A DNA stretch of 64,000 nt from an uncultured Alphaproteobacteria bacterium (GCA_944392295.1 CALXWE010000003.1:19502-83501), one strand, 5' to 3'. Shown: positions 8,873-20,045, numbered from the stretch's first letter. A program made the numbers and translations. The notes: generated by a model not told the origin, from the letters alone.

Positions 8873-9823
8873 TTACTTATTAGCTTGTTTGTACATTTGA
8901 TAAGCATCTAACAACATATCTGTATCATTAAACTTCGGATGCCAACCTAATTCTTTTTCAGTTTGGGATATATCAATCAAATAGTTTTCATCGGCAATCA
9001 TATACTGTTCTTTATACATAATTTCCAAACCGATTTTACCAAGCAAAGCCAAAGTAAGCTTAACAGCCTTACCCCATGTCGGTATAATAAGCGACTTTGA
9101 ACCGGCTCGCCGAGCTACATCTTTAAGTAAATCTTTCACTTTTGGCGGATTTTTAGATCCTAAATTAAATTCCTTATTAGGACATCCTTTTTCAACCGCC
9201 AAAATAGTAGCAGAAGCACAATCGGCAACGGCAACCATCTGATAACAATTATTTCCCGAACCAATAGTTGGAACCGGTAGATTAAAATCCATCAATTTAA
9301 ATAGCTTTTCCAAAATGCCCAAACGTCCTTTGCCGATAATCATTCTCGGACGAAAAATGGTAATGTTAAAACCTTTGGCTCGAAAATCTCGGCAAATTTC
9401 TTCAGCCAACGCTTTACTTTGTCCGTAAAATCCGAAAGGTGCAAGCTGATGGGTAATTTTGACCGGCAGTTCCTGAGGTTTACCATAAACCATATCGGTA
9501 CTAAAAAACACCATATTTTTCGCACCGTCTAAAAGCATTTTATCTAAAATATTTTTAGTACCGTTTACATTAACATTTTCAAAGAACTCCCGACGATTTT
9601 TACGCGGAACTTTATGATGATATTGATTGGCCGCCAAATGAACAACAACATCATCTTTTAAAAATTTAAATTCCAAAGGTTTGGTAATGTCGCAATACTC
9701 AAAATCAACATCTACAGAAGGTTTAACAATATCAAGAACAACCATTGAGGCGTTTTTTTCCTTTAACTGTCTGACCAGTTCCAAGCCCAAAAATCCGGCA
9801 CCGCCGATAATTACATATCTCAT
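8873..9823 (-). CDS. NAD-dependent sugar epimerase/dehydratase
   Basis: An extended short-chain dehydrogenase of 316 residues. The N-terminal Rossmann motif is GGAGFLG (about residues 7-13). The catalytic pair is in FYGQSKALAEE (Tyr-x3-Lys), with the Ser/Thr upstream in FFSTDMVYG. Family members epimerise or dehydrate nucleotide sugars or process lipid-linked sugars; the exact substrate cannot be read from the sequence. It overlaps the next small membrane protein by four bases (ATGA-type coupling) and is the last gene of the long minus-strand polysaccharide cluster, so a role in surface glycan synthesis is inferred. Confidence 0.85.
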   Translation of the reverse strand: MRYVIIGGAGFLGLELVRQLKEKNASMVVLDIVKPSVDVDFEYCDITKPLEFKFLKDDVVVHLAANQYHHKVPRKNRREFFENVNVNGTKNILDKMLLDGAKNMVFFSTDMVYGKPQELPVKITHQLAPFGFYGQSKALAEEICRDFRAKGFNITIFRPRMIIGKGRLGILEKLFKLMDFNLPVPTIGSGNNCYQMVAVADCASATILAVEKGCPNKEFNLGSKNPPKVKDLLKDVARRAGSKSLIIPTWGKAVKLTLALLGKIGLEIMYKEQYMIADENYLIDISQTEKELGWHPKFNDTDMLLDAYQMYKQANK

Positions 9824-10203
9824 GACACGAAATCCTTACTCTGAGTTAACACAAAAACTCCGATACAAATTATGATAATACCTAAAACCTTTTGAAAAGT
9901 AATCGGCTCATTAAAAAACAAATATGCTAAAACCGCGGTAATGATATAACCGATACTTAAAAAAGGATATGCCAAAGAAACATTAACTTTAGATAATACC
10001 ACCATCCATAATATGATGCTTATACCGTAACTAAACATTCCAGCCAACAAGTATATATTAGTGAAAACAGCCAAAACCATGTTAAAAAGCTGATCAAAAG
10101 CCAAAGATACCGAACCAATTTTGAGCATACCTTTACGAATAAACAGCTGAGCAAAAGCATTTAAGCTAACACTTGATAAAATCAATAAAAAATTATTAAA
10201 CAT
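9820..10203 (-). CDS. Small EamA/SMR-type membrane protein (flippase-subunit-like)
   Basis: A 127-residue protein with four predicted membrane helices, in the size and pattern of the small multidrug resistance/EamA superfamily, for example the ArnE/ArnF flippase subunits. Recognisable pieces are the N-terminal SLNAFAQLFIRKGM, the central VSLAYPFLSIGYIITAVLAY and the last helix ILGIIIICIGVFVL-like segment. Its place between a sugar epimerase and a lipid-dependent GT-C glycosyltransferase suggests transport of a lipid-linked sugar across the inner membrane. That role is inference; a generic small exporter is the alternative. Confidence 0.78.
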   Translation of the reverse strand: MFNNFLLILSSVSLNAFAQLFIRKGMLKIGSVSLAFDQLFNMVLAVFTNIYLLAGMFSYGISIILWMVVLSKVNVSLAYPFLSIGYIITAVLAYLFFNEPITFQKVLGIIIICIGVFVLTQSKDFVS

Positions 10204-10212
10204 ATTTACTCC

Positions 10213-12108
10213 TTATATACTATTTATTTTTACACTAATAAAACCTATACCTAACTTTCTTTTATCCTGACTATAACCTAATTCATATGGTGATTTTGGA
10301 TCTTTAATATCAAACTCTAATTGCAAATATCCATTATCTTCCAACATATCTTTGGTTACCATTAAAGATGTATCAGGTCTTGCCTTACCATCTTCAAACA
10401 CCCAAGTATTTAATATTTTTCCATTATTTTTAATATCTACCGTTAATTTTGGATGCTTAGAATTTATGTATGGTCTTATATCAAAAACTATTTTTGTCTT
10501 AACATCAAAATCTTCTAACTTAAATTTTAAAATTACACGTGTACCATCTGACCACCTTCCCCATTTTTCAATAGATGATAAACCACGCACTTTTAATCTG
10601 CTATCATCTTTAGAAAAAGTTAGCTCATCCCCAATATTAAAAATTTCAATTTTTTCAACAAGCTTACCTTTAGGAAAATTAAGATAAACTGCTGAATGGC
10701 GTGCAATATTTACTTTACGCTTTTGTTTTTCAATAAATTCTTTATCTACTATTTCATATACAGTCAGCAATTTTGATAAAGAATACCTATCAACCAAAGC
10801 TTTTCTGACACTACCACCTTCATCTACCACCACAACCGGTAACTCGGCCAGCCCTTCTGTATTACGAACTCGCTCCTCAAAAATTTCAAATTCCGGATTG
10901 TACAGAGCCGGATAATTTTTACAAACAAAATCAGCCCAAGGTTGCATTTTTACATAAGGATTTCCAATTAACACCCCTAGCAATAATTGCAGAAAACCCA
11001 TAAAAACAATAAATACAGCCCCCATATTTTTATACATAGAAGCAAATTGCCAACAAGCAACAACATAAAATGCCACAAAAGGATATATCCAAGTAACATA
11101 CCTTGAAACCAAAATATGACCATGATTCCAATTAGGAGTAGTTAATACTAATACCACCATCAAAAAAGATAATACAACCAAAGAAAAATATTGAAAATTT
11201 TTCTGCCAAACATTTTTGCTAAACAGATATATAAAAGCTATAATCAAAAAAACAGCGCAAACTACCATTCCCTGGTTAATATCAAACCAAAAACTAAAAA
11301 ATCTTTCAAATCCTACTTGACTCCAAGTTGCACCTCCGGTTTTTTGGATCAAATTAAATGTTCCAAATTTTATGTAATAAAACAACGGAGATAAAGCCAA
11401 TGGTATGGCACATAAACCCATAATAAAGAAATCTCGCCAAATAATTTTCTTTTGTTTAATAATATCTAGCAAATATAAACTTCCGCAAAATACCGTAAAT
11501 AAGCCAATCGGTGGATTTTGACTTGCTGCCATACCCGAAAACAGTACGGCTAGATACAGATTATTACGCATATAAAAACATAAAGACATCCCCACTAGTG
11601 ATGTTGTAAATACCTCTGGATGAATCCAATCAATATACAATACAGCAGGAGAAAATAGCATCAAAGCTAAAGCAAAATATGTTTGCTTAACATTCCAATT
11701 AAGTGGCGGAAACTTATATAACACAAAAATCATCAACAACCAAATGAACAAATTACCGGCATAAAACTCAAATAATACCGGAGCATTCAAAGCTTCTGCA
11801 ATAATCTTAAAAGGAACTAAAAATAGCGGATAAAGCCAAAAATGGTAGCTGTATACATTTTCATCATAAGCTTTAAAAAAGCCCTGATTAGGCAGAGCCT
11901 GCTTTGTAATTTCCTGTACAGACTCATACTTATCTATTAAAATTTCATCATCAACAGCAACTGTACTATTTTGTAAAGCCTCAACCATTGCCCAATATTC
12001 TTTACCATCACCTTGTATGGTAAGCGGCGGATTAATCCAAAAAAACATTAATCCTATAAAATATAACAGTCCAAAAATACAAAATGTACTTACTGCAACT
12101 TTCTTCAT
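10213..12108 (-). CDS. GT-C-type membrane glycosyltransferase with C-terminal WGRWSDG domain
   Basis: A 631-residue protein with about 10-12 membrane segments between residues 5 and 400. Its first periplasmic loop carries the acidic GDGKEYW, as expected for a polyprenyl-phosphate-sugar-dependent GT-C enzyme. A soluble region follows, then a C-terminal domain of about 125 residues with GLSSIEKWGRWSDG, VFDIRPYIN and LGIGFISVKI. The same domain ends the 1314-residue glycosyltransferase next door. The start at 12108 is preferred because AGGGG lies seven bases upstream. Probably it decorates a lipid-linked or surface glycan; donor and acceptor are unknown. Confidence 0.75.
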   Translation of the reverse strand: MKKVAVSTFCIFGLLYFIGLMFFWINPPLTIQGDGKEYWAMVEALQNSTVAVDDEILIDKYESVQEITKQALPNQGFFKAYDENVYSYHFWLYPLFLVPFKIIAEALNAPVLFEFYAGNLFIWLLMIFVLYKFPPLNWNVKQTYFALALMLFSPAVLYIDWIHPEVFTTSLVGMSLCFYMRNNLYLAVLFSGMAASQNPPIGLFTVFCGSLYLLDIIKQKKIIWRDFFIMGLCAIPLALSPLFYYIKFGTFNLIQKTGGATWSQVGFERFFSFWFDINQGMVVCAVFLIIAFIYLFSKNVWQKNFQYFSLVVLSFLMVVLVLTTPNWNHGHILVSRYVTWIYPFVAFYVVACWQFASMYKNMGAVFIVFMGFLQLLLGVLIGNPYVKMQPWADFVCKNYPALYNPEFEIFEERVRNTEGLAELPVVVVDEGGSVRKALVDRYSLSKLLTVYEIVDKEFIEKQKRKVNIARHSAVYLNFPKGKLVEKIEIFNIGDELTFSKDDSRLKVRGLSSIEKWGRWSDGTRVILKFKLEDFDVKTKIVFDIRPYINSKHPKLTVDIKNNGKILNTWVFEDGKARPDTSLMVTKDMLEDNGYLQLEFDIKDPKSPYELGYSQDKRKLGIGFISVKINSI

Positions 12109-12135
12109 TATTAACCCCTGACACAACCTAACAAC

Positions 12136-15100
12136 TTATTTTAATCTCCGTTTTTTTTGTAATAATGTTTTTTCATTAACTAGCATTTTCTGCGTAGTAA
12201 GCTGTTCATTTCTAAGAGCTTTTAGTTCTTTTTGTAAGGTTTCTGTCGTATTTTTTAAAGCATCTATTGTATTTTTCAAGGCAATAATTTCTTTGGCAAC
12301 GACCTGAATCTCCTCTACAGCCTCTACAGACTTAGCTTTCTTTTTAGGTAAATATTTTTTAATTTCATCAACCAGCTTTTTCCATTGTTTTTTTAATTTG
12401 CTTTCCTTCGCATTAACAGGTTTAATTTCCATACTGATAAAGCCAAGCGCCAGTTTTCTTGAATCCGAATTTACCAAAAGTTCTTTCGGTGATTTAGCAT
12501 TCTCGTACTCAAAGCGTAAAAAGACCTTTCCTTTTTTAGTTTTTAAAGCTTTTGGAAGAATCAACTCTGTCTTAGGCATGGGCTTGCCTTGTTCAAAGCA
12601 CCATTGCGCAACAAATTTATCATTTGCATAAATGTTTACAAGTTGACGGCTTAAGGTCTTTGCAAAAAATGGCTTAACCTCAAAGTTAAACAATAAATCA
12701 TTCTTCAACTTTTTAAAATTAAATATCATCGTTGACACGAACCCATCAGACCATCTTCCCCAAGCTTCTGCATTTGAAAAGCCGGATAGTTTAAAATCCA
12801 TGTTTTTCAATCTGGAAAACAAAACTTTTTTACCGATATACTTTTTATACCTGCTGAACTGTATTCCTAAAACAGAATAAATACGAACATACTTACCTCG
12901 TTCACATTTAAATAAACGAGATACAAATTTAGATGCCTTTTTTGCCAAATTATGACCAGAAATTTTTTGATCCAAATATTTTATTTTCTTATTTTTTAAA
13001 GATGATAAATAATAATAAGATCGCCATAAATCTGCTCCACACGCATCGCTATACTGCCAAGGCTTTCTTTTATCTGCTAAATGCAATATCGCAGCATGCT
13101 TTTTTACATAATTTAATTCACAATCATGTAAATTATAAAAGCTTGCAATTTTATCATCCGAAAACATATTCCAAGAGACTGAAATATAGTTAAATTCAGG
13201 AGAAACAAAAAGTACATTATCTGCAAAAACTTTATTAAAAGCGTCTTGATCCATAAAATATTTAGAACTATCATTCTTTTTATATTCCATAAGCTTTGTA
13301 GGAATAGCTTCTTTTCTCATTTTTTCAAGATTTAACAACATCATTCCTGAATTAAAATAATTTTCAAGTTCCAATCTATCATTATGCCGACCTACGAGCA
13401 TACATCCAATATCTTTAACCACTGCGGCATATTTATCTGCTAAGTCGGTAGCAAATAATTCAGATAAATCTTGCTGAATGATAACATCCGTATCTATATA
13501 TAAAGCCTTATCATACTTAGATAAAATATCTGCAATATTAAACTTCAATAATGCTGCCGCACTTACATGATTATGTGTCCTTTCAAAATCATCAAATACA
13601 TTATTAAAATTTATCAACTCGACACAATCAATATCATCAAACAACTTTTTTGATGCTTCCGATAAAGAATTACCCAAAACATAAAATTTATAATGAGTAT
13701 TCGCATACTTATTTGTCAAAGCAGATGTAATAGTCACTATCGTAGGAGCGACATATTTTTCATCAGTAATTAAAACAATTGGCAATACTGCATTTTTATC
13801 TTTCAAATCATCAACAATACAATTGGTAATTTTATCGGCCATATTATTCCAAGAAAATAGTTTAGCCCGTTGCAAGCCTTTATTTTTTAACTTCGTGCGT
13901 AAACTTGCCGATTTGTACAGTTTAACAAAAGCCTCAACAAAATCATCCTTATTTTTGGGAGAAACCAAAAATCCGCAATCTCCAAGTATTTCAGGCATTG
14001 ATGAAGTATTTGAGCACACTACCGGACAACCACATTGCATTGCTTCCAAAACTGGTAAGCCAAACCCCTCATACAAACTGGGAAAAACGAACCATTCAGC
14101 TCCTGAATATAAAACAGGCAAATCATCATCTTTTAAATAGCCTGTAGTTAATATTCTATTTTTATATTTTCCCAAGCTCTGCATTTTTTGATTAAATTCG
14201 TTTTGAAAATGATCAGGACAACTACCCGCCAAAACATAAACCAAGTCTTTCACATTATTTTTTTCAATAAAATCTATAAAAGCATCTATTGCCGTAAATA
14301 AATTTTTATGTGGAGCCAAATTACAAACACTTAAAATATACTTATTCTTAATTTGTAGTTTTTTCTTCAAATTAACAATTTCCGCATTAGATTTATGAGA
14401 AAAACGTTCATTTGCACCTTCATAAGTCACAACCAACTTAGTATTATCAACTTCAGGTACATACTTAATATAATCATTTTTAGTATTGTCAGATATGCAA
14501 AAAAGTTTATTGCATCTAACTGAGCGCTGATGATTTTCTAATTTAGTACTGAATATTTTATCAGGAAAAATGCATCCCATAAAATCATGTATTACTTTGT
14601 ATGTTCTTATTCTACCATACTTCAATATAACATCAGGAATATCCGCATGAGGAGAAAAGTAAGCATCCATATTGCCAAAATCAGCTTCAACAGCTACCGG
14701 AACATTTTTCAAATACTCATCTGTAGATAAAAATTGCTTAACCTCATTTAAATTTTTATCTGCGACATATAAAAAGACATTAAATTGATTTTTAGCTACC
14801 AAAAGTCTCAGCAAATTATAAACCACAAAGAACACACCGCTTCTGACATGCGATTGTTTGTTTCCAAAAATCAATAGATTGGCATCAAACAATAAATTAA
14901 TAGAATTACGCTTTTGAATTATATTATCGCCACTAGGCTCATGTACCATCTTCTCAACCATTTTTTCCTCAATAACATCAACAGCTTTTTTCCACGAAAA
15001 GAGTTTACTTCTTTTCAGCCCCCTGTTAGCCATTTCTTCTCTAAATTTTTTATCAAAATAATATTTTTCATAAGCTTTAATATGCTGTTCATCACTATCC

Positions 15101-16080
15101 CAATCAATCATAATACCAGCGTCTCCGACAACTTCAGGCAATGATGAATTATTACTGGTTATAACAGGGCATCCGCAAGCCATAGCTTCCAAAGGCGGTA
15201 GTCCAAAACCTTCATACTGAGATGTATACACAAACCATTCAGCACCACTGTATAATGGTGCCAAATCTTTATCAGCCACATAGCCTATCGTTAATATTTT
15301 ATCTCTATACTTACCCAATAATACCAGTTCCTTCTCCAGAAGCGTCATAAAAGTTTTCCAACTTCCACCACCAAGCACAAATACCATATCGTCAATACTA
15401 TTTTTATCAATAAATTGGATAAACGTTTTAATAGCTCTCAGTAAATTTTTACGAGGTTCTAATGTACATAAGCTGAAAACGTATCTTTTGTTTTCCGGTA
15501 TTTTATATTTTTTCTTCACATCATTTAACGTTTCCAATTTAGGAAGAAAACTACTGTCACATGCTAAAGGAACTACTGCAGAATTTTCACCTGAAATATT
15601 ATGGTTATAGCTAATAAAATCTCGCTGCGTAGATAAGGAATCCATAAAATAAAAGTCATTCTTGTTCAAAGAATGAAACATTTTAAAATACCAATCATTT
15701 CCTCCGGCTTCAAAATAATCACGAAATAAAAACGGCGTCAAATCATACAAAAACAAATATTTTTTTATATGTGGCTGATATTTTATATCATCTGGGACAG
15801 CCTCTTTCGGAGAAAAGAACACATCAACATTCATATAATCTCCGTTAAAAACCTTAAGTTTACCCATAAAAGGCTCTACGGCTTTCAACTCATCTAAAGA
15901 AAAATTTTGATTACTGCTATACAAAGACACATCAAAGACGCTTCTTCTGGCCAATTCTTTCAATATATTATATGATACTGTAAAAATGCCAGTACCTGTT
16001 CTTCTTTTTATATGATCAACCATAGATGATATATCATATAACAACCTAATCTTTTTCTTTTTTACTATAGTCCCAGACAT
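12136..16080 (-). CDS. Giant multi-domain glycosyltransferase (GT4-GT4-GT8)
   Basis: A 1314-residue fusion. GT4 domain 1 spans about 10-385 ([38 protein letters not shown]). GT4 domain 2 spans about 400-765 ([38 protein letters not shown]). A GT8 domain spans about 770-1045, with the metal-binding DTD in ALYIDTDVI, then NSGMMLLNL and HLADKRKPW. Next come a WGRWSDG domain (about 1095-1220) and a charged coiled-coil tail. All three catalytic domains keep their signatures, so three successive sugar transfers by one polypeptide are plausible. The ATG at 16080 lies four bases after the upstream gene's stop; the frame is open 35 codons further, inside that gene. Likely cytoplasmic, membrane-associated and active in polysaccharide assembly. 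Confidence 0.85.
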   Translation of the reverse strand: MSGTIVKKKKIRLLYDISSMVDHIKRRTGTGIFTVSYNILKELARRSVFDVSLYSSNQNFSLDELKAVEPFMGKLKVFNGDYMNVDVFFSPKEAVPDDIKYQPHIKKYLFLYDLTPFLFRDYFEAGGNDWYFKMFHSLNKNDFYFMDSLSTQRDFISYNHNISGENSAVVPLACDSSFLPKLETLNDVKKKYKIPENKRYVFSLCTLEPRKNLLRAIKTFIQFIDKNSIDDMVFVLGGGSWKTFMTLLEKELVLLGKYRDKILTIGYVADKDLAPLYSGAEWFVYTSQYEGFGLPPLEAMACGCPVITSNNSSLPEVVGDAGIMIDWDSDEQHIKAYEKYYFDKKFREEMANRGLKRSKLFSWKKAVDVIEEKMVEKMVHEPSGDNIIQKRNSINLLFDANLLIFGNKQSHVRSGVFFVVYNLLRLLVAKNQFNVFLYVADKNLNEVKQFLSTDEYLKNVPVAVEADFGNMDAYFSPHADIPDVILKYGRIRTYKVIHDFMGCIFPDKIFSTKLENHQRSVRCNKLFCISDNTKNDYIKYVPEVDNTKLVVTYEGANERFSHKSNAEIVNLKKKLQIKNKYILSVCNLAPHKNLFTAIDAFIDFIEKNNVKDLVYVLAGSCPDHFQNEFNQKMQSLGKYKNRILTTGYLKDDDLPVLYSGAEWFVFPSLYEGFGLPVLEAMQCGCPVVCSNTSSMPEILGDCGFLVSPKNKDDFVEAFVKLYKSASLRTKLKNKGLQRAKLFSWNNMADKITNCIVDDLKDKNAVLPIVLITDEKYVAPTIVTITSALTNKYANTHYKFYVLGNSLSEASKKLFDDIDCVELINFNNVFDDFERTHNHVSAAALLKFNIADILSKYDKALYIDTDVIIQQDLSELFATDLADKYAAVVKDIGCMLVGRHNDRLELENYFNSGMMLLNLEKMRKEAIPTKLMEYKKNDSSKYFMDQDAFNKVFADNVLFVSPEFNYISVSWNMFSDDKIASFYNLHDCELNYVKKHAAILHLADKRKPWQYSDACGADLWRSYYYLSSLKNKKIKYLDQKISGHNLAKKASKFVSRLFKCERGKYVRIYSVLGIQFSRYKKYIGKKVLFSRLKNMDFKLSGFSNAEAWGRWSDGFVSTMIFNFKKLKNDLLFNFEVKPFFAKTLSRQLVNIYANDKFVAQWCFEQGKPMPKTELILPKALKTKKGKVFLRFEYENAKSPKELLVNSDSRKLALGFISMEIKPVNAKESKLKKQWKKLVDEIKKYLPKKKAKSVEAVEEIQVVAKEIIALKNTIDALKNTTETLQKELKALRNEQLTTQKMLVNEKTLLQKKRRLK

Positions 16081-16084
16081 AATG

Positions 16085-18778
16085 CTATTTTCCCTGCTTA
16101 TCAGACAATACCAAATTATACAGTTCATCTGCCAATCTTTTACAACTATATATTTCACACAGCCTATTTTCTTTAACAGAAACATTCAAGGTTGATTTAA
16201 TAACTTTTGCTAAATTAACGGCACTCACATTAACAGGAACGGTTGCACAATAAGGCAAAAGGTCAGAATTTACAAAACCTTCCGTAGTAATAAATCTTTG
16301 ATTCATACCTAACAATTCAGCAATACTTCCTGAACTTTCACCATTAGTTTCATTTCTCAGCTGTACTGCCAAATCAACACTTTTCATCAAAGATAACAAT
16401 TTATCACCACTTGGTTCGTTATCAACAATTATATTTTTATTATTTTTAACATTTGCGACATAATCTTTTACATTATACCCTGCCAATAACAACTTAATAT
16501 CGTTTCCTTGTTTATTAAGAAGTTCAATAGCGTCAATCAAGGTATCAGTTCCTTTGGCATGAGATGCAATACCGAAAGCCCCCACAATAACAGAACCCTT
16601 TTGCTTACCCTCAATATTTATCGGTTCAATATTTTGTAAATCTGGTATAGGTAGATAAAGAACATCTATTTTTATACCGTTTAGCTCACCAGGAGTTAAT
16701 TCTTTTTCTATAAGCGCTTTGGCCTTAGGTGTATTTACCACCAAGTGTTTAATATTTGTAACATTTAATAACGGGCGAATTCCCCACAATCCATTAGCTT
16801 TCAACAAATCATAAAGCTGTCCCATATTTTGTAGATTTGCGATTTGTTCGCTCAAATGTGGATACCACAAAGCAAAGAATGACTTTATTTTAGCCATATC
16901 ATAATTAAAAATAGGTCCGAATGTAAAAATTACCGCCGCTTCATGAAGATATAAAATTCTATTTGGCTCGTTTTTGGTCTTTATTGCTTCCGAAAGAGAT
17001 AATCTGTGATGAGAAGAATTACCAAGCACAAATATTTTACCTATATAATTATGAAATAGGTGCATAAAGTCTGCAAACTCAGAAGGAACAATATTACTAA
17101 CACCTTCTTTTGTTATATCCTTAGGTTGTCTAGTAAATACAATTTTTTTAATAACAAACTTTAAGCCTTTAAATAATGTTTGAACTTCCACATTTTCTTT
17201 ATCTTGTTCTAAAAGAAGAGGAATTGAAATATGTTTTGATTTAGGGTTGAATGTCCTCTTTAATAAAATAGTTTTTCCCTGATCCACAACTACTCTAAAC
17301 TCACATTCTGAATCCTCTGATAATTCATAATCAATATCCAACATATAATTGCCGGAATATAAAGAAGCATAAGGACCAAAAGAAGCTATCCCTTTGTTCA
17401 AAAAATTACTAAAAACAACAGAGTTATCATCAAAAGCAACATTGTTACTGGGATGATAAGACAAATATCGTCCATAGAATACGTACTTTTCCTCTTCATT
17501 AAGGAGATTTTGATAATTCCGTAAACTTTTTATGTCAGATATAATATCAAAACGCATATCTCCGGCATGTAGTTTATAGCTATATTGGGCAATACCCGTT
17601 TTATCTGGCGGAAGGGTAGAAAAAACAGCTACTTTATCTTTTTTATTATCTAATTTTTGCAATTCTTCCAATTTTTTTACAACCTTCAATGCCGCATTAT
17701 CCCAGTTAATTTCCTTAACCAGTTTACGCCCAAATTCTAAACTCTTTTTACATAATTCCTCATTTGTATAAATAGAAATGATAGATTGCACAATTTCGTC
17801 TTCATTATGTGGATTAAATAAACATTCTGGGAGTACAAACTCTTTGGTTGCCGATAAATCTGAAGCAAAACAAGGTGTTCCTGCAATATAACTTTCCAAA
17901 AGAGGCAACCCCAATCCTTCGTAGAACGATGGGAAAATAGTAGCCCTGGCTGAAGCTAACAACTCTACCAAAACATCATCTTCTATAAAATCAGTAATAA
18001 TTATATTTTTGCCGATTTTTACACTATAATCCTTTATGGCATTTTCGATTTTAGCAATAAAGTTTGATGAAGATTTACAAACAAAATACAGTTTAGCATC
18101 CTTAGGCAATTTACCACTTGCATAAGCCTTGGCAAAAGCTCTGGATAAGCCTGTAAAATTCTTTCTTACATCAAAACCGGCAACATATACAATATTGTTC
18201 TTTCTGGAAGCGGCATCATAAACTTTATTTGAGTTGGCAGAACGAAACTTATCTAAATCCGCGCCTCCGTAAATAACCGAAATATTTTTCTCAGGATATC
18301 CCGCTAATTTAACACAGTCATTTCTTGTACAAACGCTGTCAGCAAATAAATAACCTGCCAAACGCAAAGCCTCGACATTACGCGCATAAACTTTTCGAAA
18401 ATTTTTATTTTGCAGGTAACTATTCGGAAAAATCATTGGAATCAAATCATGTATAATTCCCACAACTTGTCCACATTTTATTATAACATTTCTAGGAAAA
18501 TTAAATTCAAACGCACTATCATATAAATCAAAAAAATTACCTTTGAAAAAAAAGTCAAACTTAAAGTCAATGGCATATTCATCAAATTTTTCTAAAACGT
18601 ATATTGGAGCATTCTTAACTATGCTATCCGGCAAATTATCATCTAATTTAGAACTCACCAACACATAAGCTTCGACATTATCAAATTTTATAATATGTTC
18701 AAATAACGATAAAAAATACCTGCCGATTCCCCTTCCCGCAAATAATTGATAAGCTCGAAAATCAAACAAAATTTTCAT
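16085..18778 (-). CDS. Two-domain GT4 glycosyltransferase
   Basis: An 897-residue protein. The N-terminal GT4 domain (about 1-345) has FAGRGIGRYFLSLFEHI, YVAGFDVRKNFTGL and FPSFYEGLGLPLLESY. A central beta-rich region (about 385-540, including YSGNYMLDIDYEL and KGLKFVIKKIVF) resembles a carbohydrate-binding module. The C-terminal GT4 domain (about 560-890) has GAFGIASHAKGTDTL and SSGSIAELLGM but lacks the classic E-x7-E spacing of the first, so it may be divergent or less active. The ATG at 18778 directly follows the upstream stop (TAGTATG) and has GGGG eight to nine bases ahead. Double-GT proteins like this build repeating units of O-antigen-like polymers; that role is inferred from context. 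Confidence 0.85.
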   Translation of the reverse strand: MKILFDFRAYQLFAGRGIGRYFLSLFEHIIKFDNVEAYVLVSSKLDDNLPDSIVKNAPIYVLEKFDEYAIDFKFDFFFKGNFFDLYDSAFEFNFPRNVIIKCGQVVGIIHDLIPMIFPNSYLQNKNFRKVYARNVEALRLAGYLFADSVCTRNDCVKLAGYPEKNISVIYGGADLDKFRSANSNKVYDAASRKNNIVYVAGFDVRKNFTGLSRAFAKAYASGKLPKDAKLYFVCKSSSNFIAKIENAIKDYSVKIGKNIIITDFIEDDVLVELLASARATIFPSFYEGLGLPLLESYIAGTPCFASDLSATKEFVLPECLFNPHNEDEIVQSIISIYTNEELCKKSLEFGRKLVKEINWDNAALKVVKKLEELQKLDNKKDKVAVFSTLPPDKTGIAQYSYKLHAGDMRFDIISDIKSLRNYQNLLNEEEKYVFYGRYLSYHPSNNVAFDDNSVVFSNFLNKGIASFGPYASLYSGNYMLDIDYELSEDSECEFRVVVDQGKTILLKRTFNPKSKHISIPLLLEQDKENVEVQTLFKGLKFVIKKIVFTRQPKDITKEGVSNIVPSEFADFMHLFHNYIGKIFVLGNSSHHRLSLSEAIKTKNEPNRILYLHEAAVIFTFGPIFNYDMAKIKSFFALWYPHLSEQIANLQNMGQLYDLLKANGLWGIRPLLNVTNIKHLVVNTPKAKALIEKELTPGELNGIKIDVLYLPIPDLQNIEPINIEGKQKGSVIVGAFGIASHAKGTDTLIDAIELLNKQGNDIKLLLAGYNVKDYVANVKNNKNIIVDNEPSGDKLLSLMKSVDLAVQLRNETNGESSGSIAELLGMNQRFITTEGFVNSDLLPYCATVPVNVSAVNLAKVIKSTLNVSVKENRLCEIYSCKRLADELYNLVLSDKQGK

Positions 18779-18779
18779 A

Positions 18780-19073
18780 CTAATTTTCCCCGCCAAAAAT
18801 ATCTCTGTTATTATTTTTCATAATCACATCTAAAGCTCTAAGCTGCAACAACTGTGTTTCTAAGTATTTATCATCCTTAACCAGAGTTACTTTATTTTCA
18901 AGCAACTCCTGTCTTACATTAAATGAAAAGAGTTGTATCCCACAAAAATAAACTTTAAGTCTGTGTGTTAAATATTTAACTTTCCAAATCGGCAATCCTA
19001 AAATATAAAAAGTTTCAACTCTGCCTTCTAATTTAGATGTCGGCTTCAATGATTTTTTCAAGCTTTCAAACAT
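18780..19073 (-). CDS. Small polysaccharide-locus protein of unknown function
   Basis: A 97-residue protein without a recognised family. The middle, KVYFCGIQLFSFNV, resembles the short K-V-Y-x-x-G-I-x-L motif found in linker regions of polysaccharide glycosyltransferases; the giant fusion in this locus has a similar [15 protein letters not shown]. The C-terminal third is charged and probably helical. The stop codon touches the start of the 897-residue glycosyltransferase (TAGTATG), so the two are translationally coupled. It could be a detached helper or docking segment for the glycosyltransferases; this is inference. Confidence 0.65.
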   Translation of the reverse strand: MFESLKKSLKPTSKLEGRVETFYILGLPIWKVKYLTHRLKVYFCGIQLFSFNVRQELLENKVTLVKDDKYLETQLLQLRALDVIMKNNNRDIFGGEN

Positions 19074-19105
19074 ATAAAGTCTCCAATTGATATAGATTCA
19101 ATTTA

Positions 19106-20035
19106 TTAATTTTGTTGCCAATATTTAACAATATCTTTTATTGTCTGTTCAAAATTATATTTTTGGCTCCATGCCAACTCTTGTTTTAACTTGGAATTAT
19201 CGCCCGATATCAGCATCACATCATTGGGACGCAAACGAGCTTCATCAACTCTTATATCGGCTTTTATACCTAAAATATCTTCCGCTGTTTTAATAATTTC
19301 TGACAATTTATGCGAAATTCCGGAACATACATTATAAACCTCACCTGATTTACCACGGTGCAAGATAGTATAATAAGCTGCCACCACATCTCTTACATCC
19401 GTAAAATCTCGTGAAACTTCAATATTACCCACCGACATAAACTCTTGTTTTCCTTGGCTTATAGCTACCAACTGCTTAATAAAAGATGCAATTACAAATC
19501 TATCACTCTGACGCGGTCCTATGTGGTTAAACGAACGCGTCATTACCACATCAACCCCCAATGCTCCATAGACCTTACATAACATTTCCTGACTTACTTT
19601 AGCCACCGCATACGGATTAAGCGGATTAAGTTTGTAAGTTTCTTTTAACGGCATATCACAAGAAGCATATTCACCATATTCTTCCGATGAACCGATAGAT
19701 AAAACCCTGCATTTTAAGCCGCAACTTTTCACTGCTTCCAAAATATTTAGCATAATATCTGTATTATTCTTAAAGCACTGCTCAGGATTTTGCCAACTCT
19801 GACCTACCGAACTTATGGAAGCCAAATGGATAATATAATCAGGAGCAAAGCCTTCTATAACACTTAAGGTTGTTCCCTTATCGGTTAAATTCACTTTACG
19901 ATATTCTATAGGCATATCGCAACCATCTGCCATATCTAATCCCATAATTTCGGCATCAGGCTCATTTGCATTAAGATACTCTACTAAGTATCTGCCTACA
20001 AACCCTGCAACTCCGGTAATCAGATATTTACTCAT
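19106..20035 (-). CDS. rmd: GDP-6-deoxy-4-keto-hexose reductase-like SDR
   Basis: A 309-residue extended SDR with TGVAGFVGRYL (NAD(P) site), LSIGSSEEYGEY (catalytic Ser region), NPYAVAKVSQE (Tyr-x3-Lys) and DFTDVRDVVAAYY. Its position ten bases after gmd makes it the likely second step, reducing GDP-4-keto-6-deoxy-mannose to GDP-D-rhamnose (Rmd). The close alternatives, such as GDP-6-deoxy-talose or GDP-fucose synthesis, cannot be excluded by eye, and the gene symbol is an inference from context. RxRPxD-like RLRPNDVMLISGD near the C-terminus is typical of the Gmd/Rmd group. Confidence 0.78.
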   Translation of the reverse strand: MSKYLITGVAGFVGRYLVEYLNANEPDAEIMGLDMADGCDMPIEYRKVNLTDKGTTLSVIEGFAPDYIIHLASISSVGQSWQNPEQCFKNNTDIMLNILEAVKSCGLKCRVLSIGSSEEYGEYASCDMPLKETYKLNPLNPYAVAKVSQEMLCKVYGALGVDVVMTRSFNHIGPRQSDRFVIASFIKQLVAISQGKQEFMSVGNIEVSRDFTDVRDVVAAYYTILHRGKSGEVYNVCSGISHKLSEIIKTAEDILGIKADIRVDEARLRPNDVMLISGDNSKLKQELAWSQKYNFEQTIKDIVKYWQQN

Positions 20036-20045
20036 CTCCGCCTCT

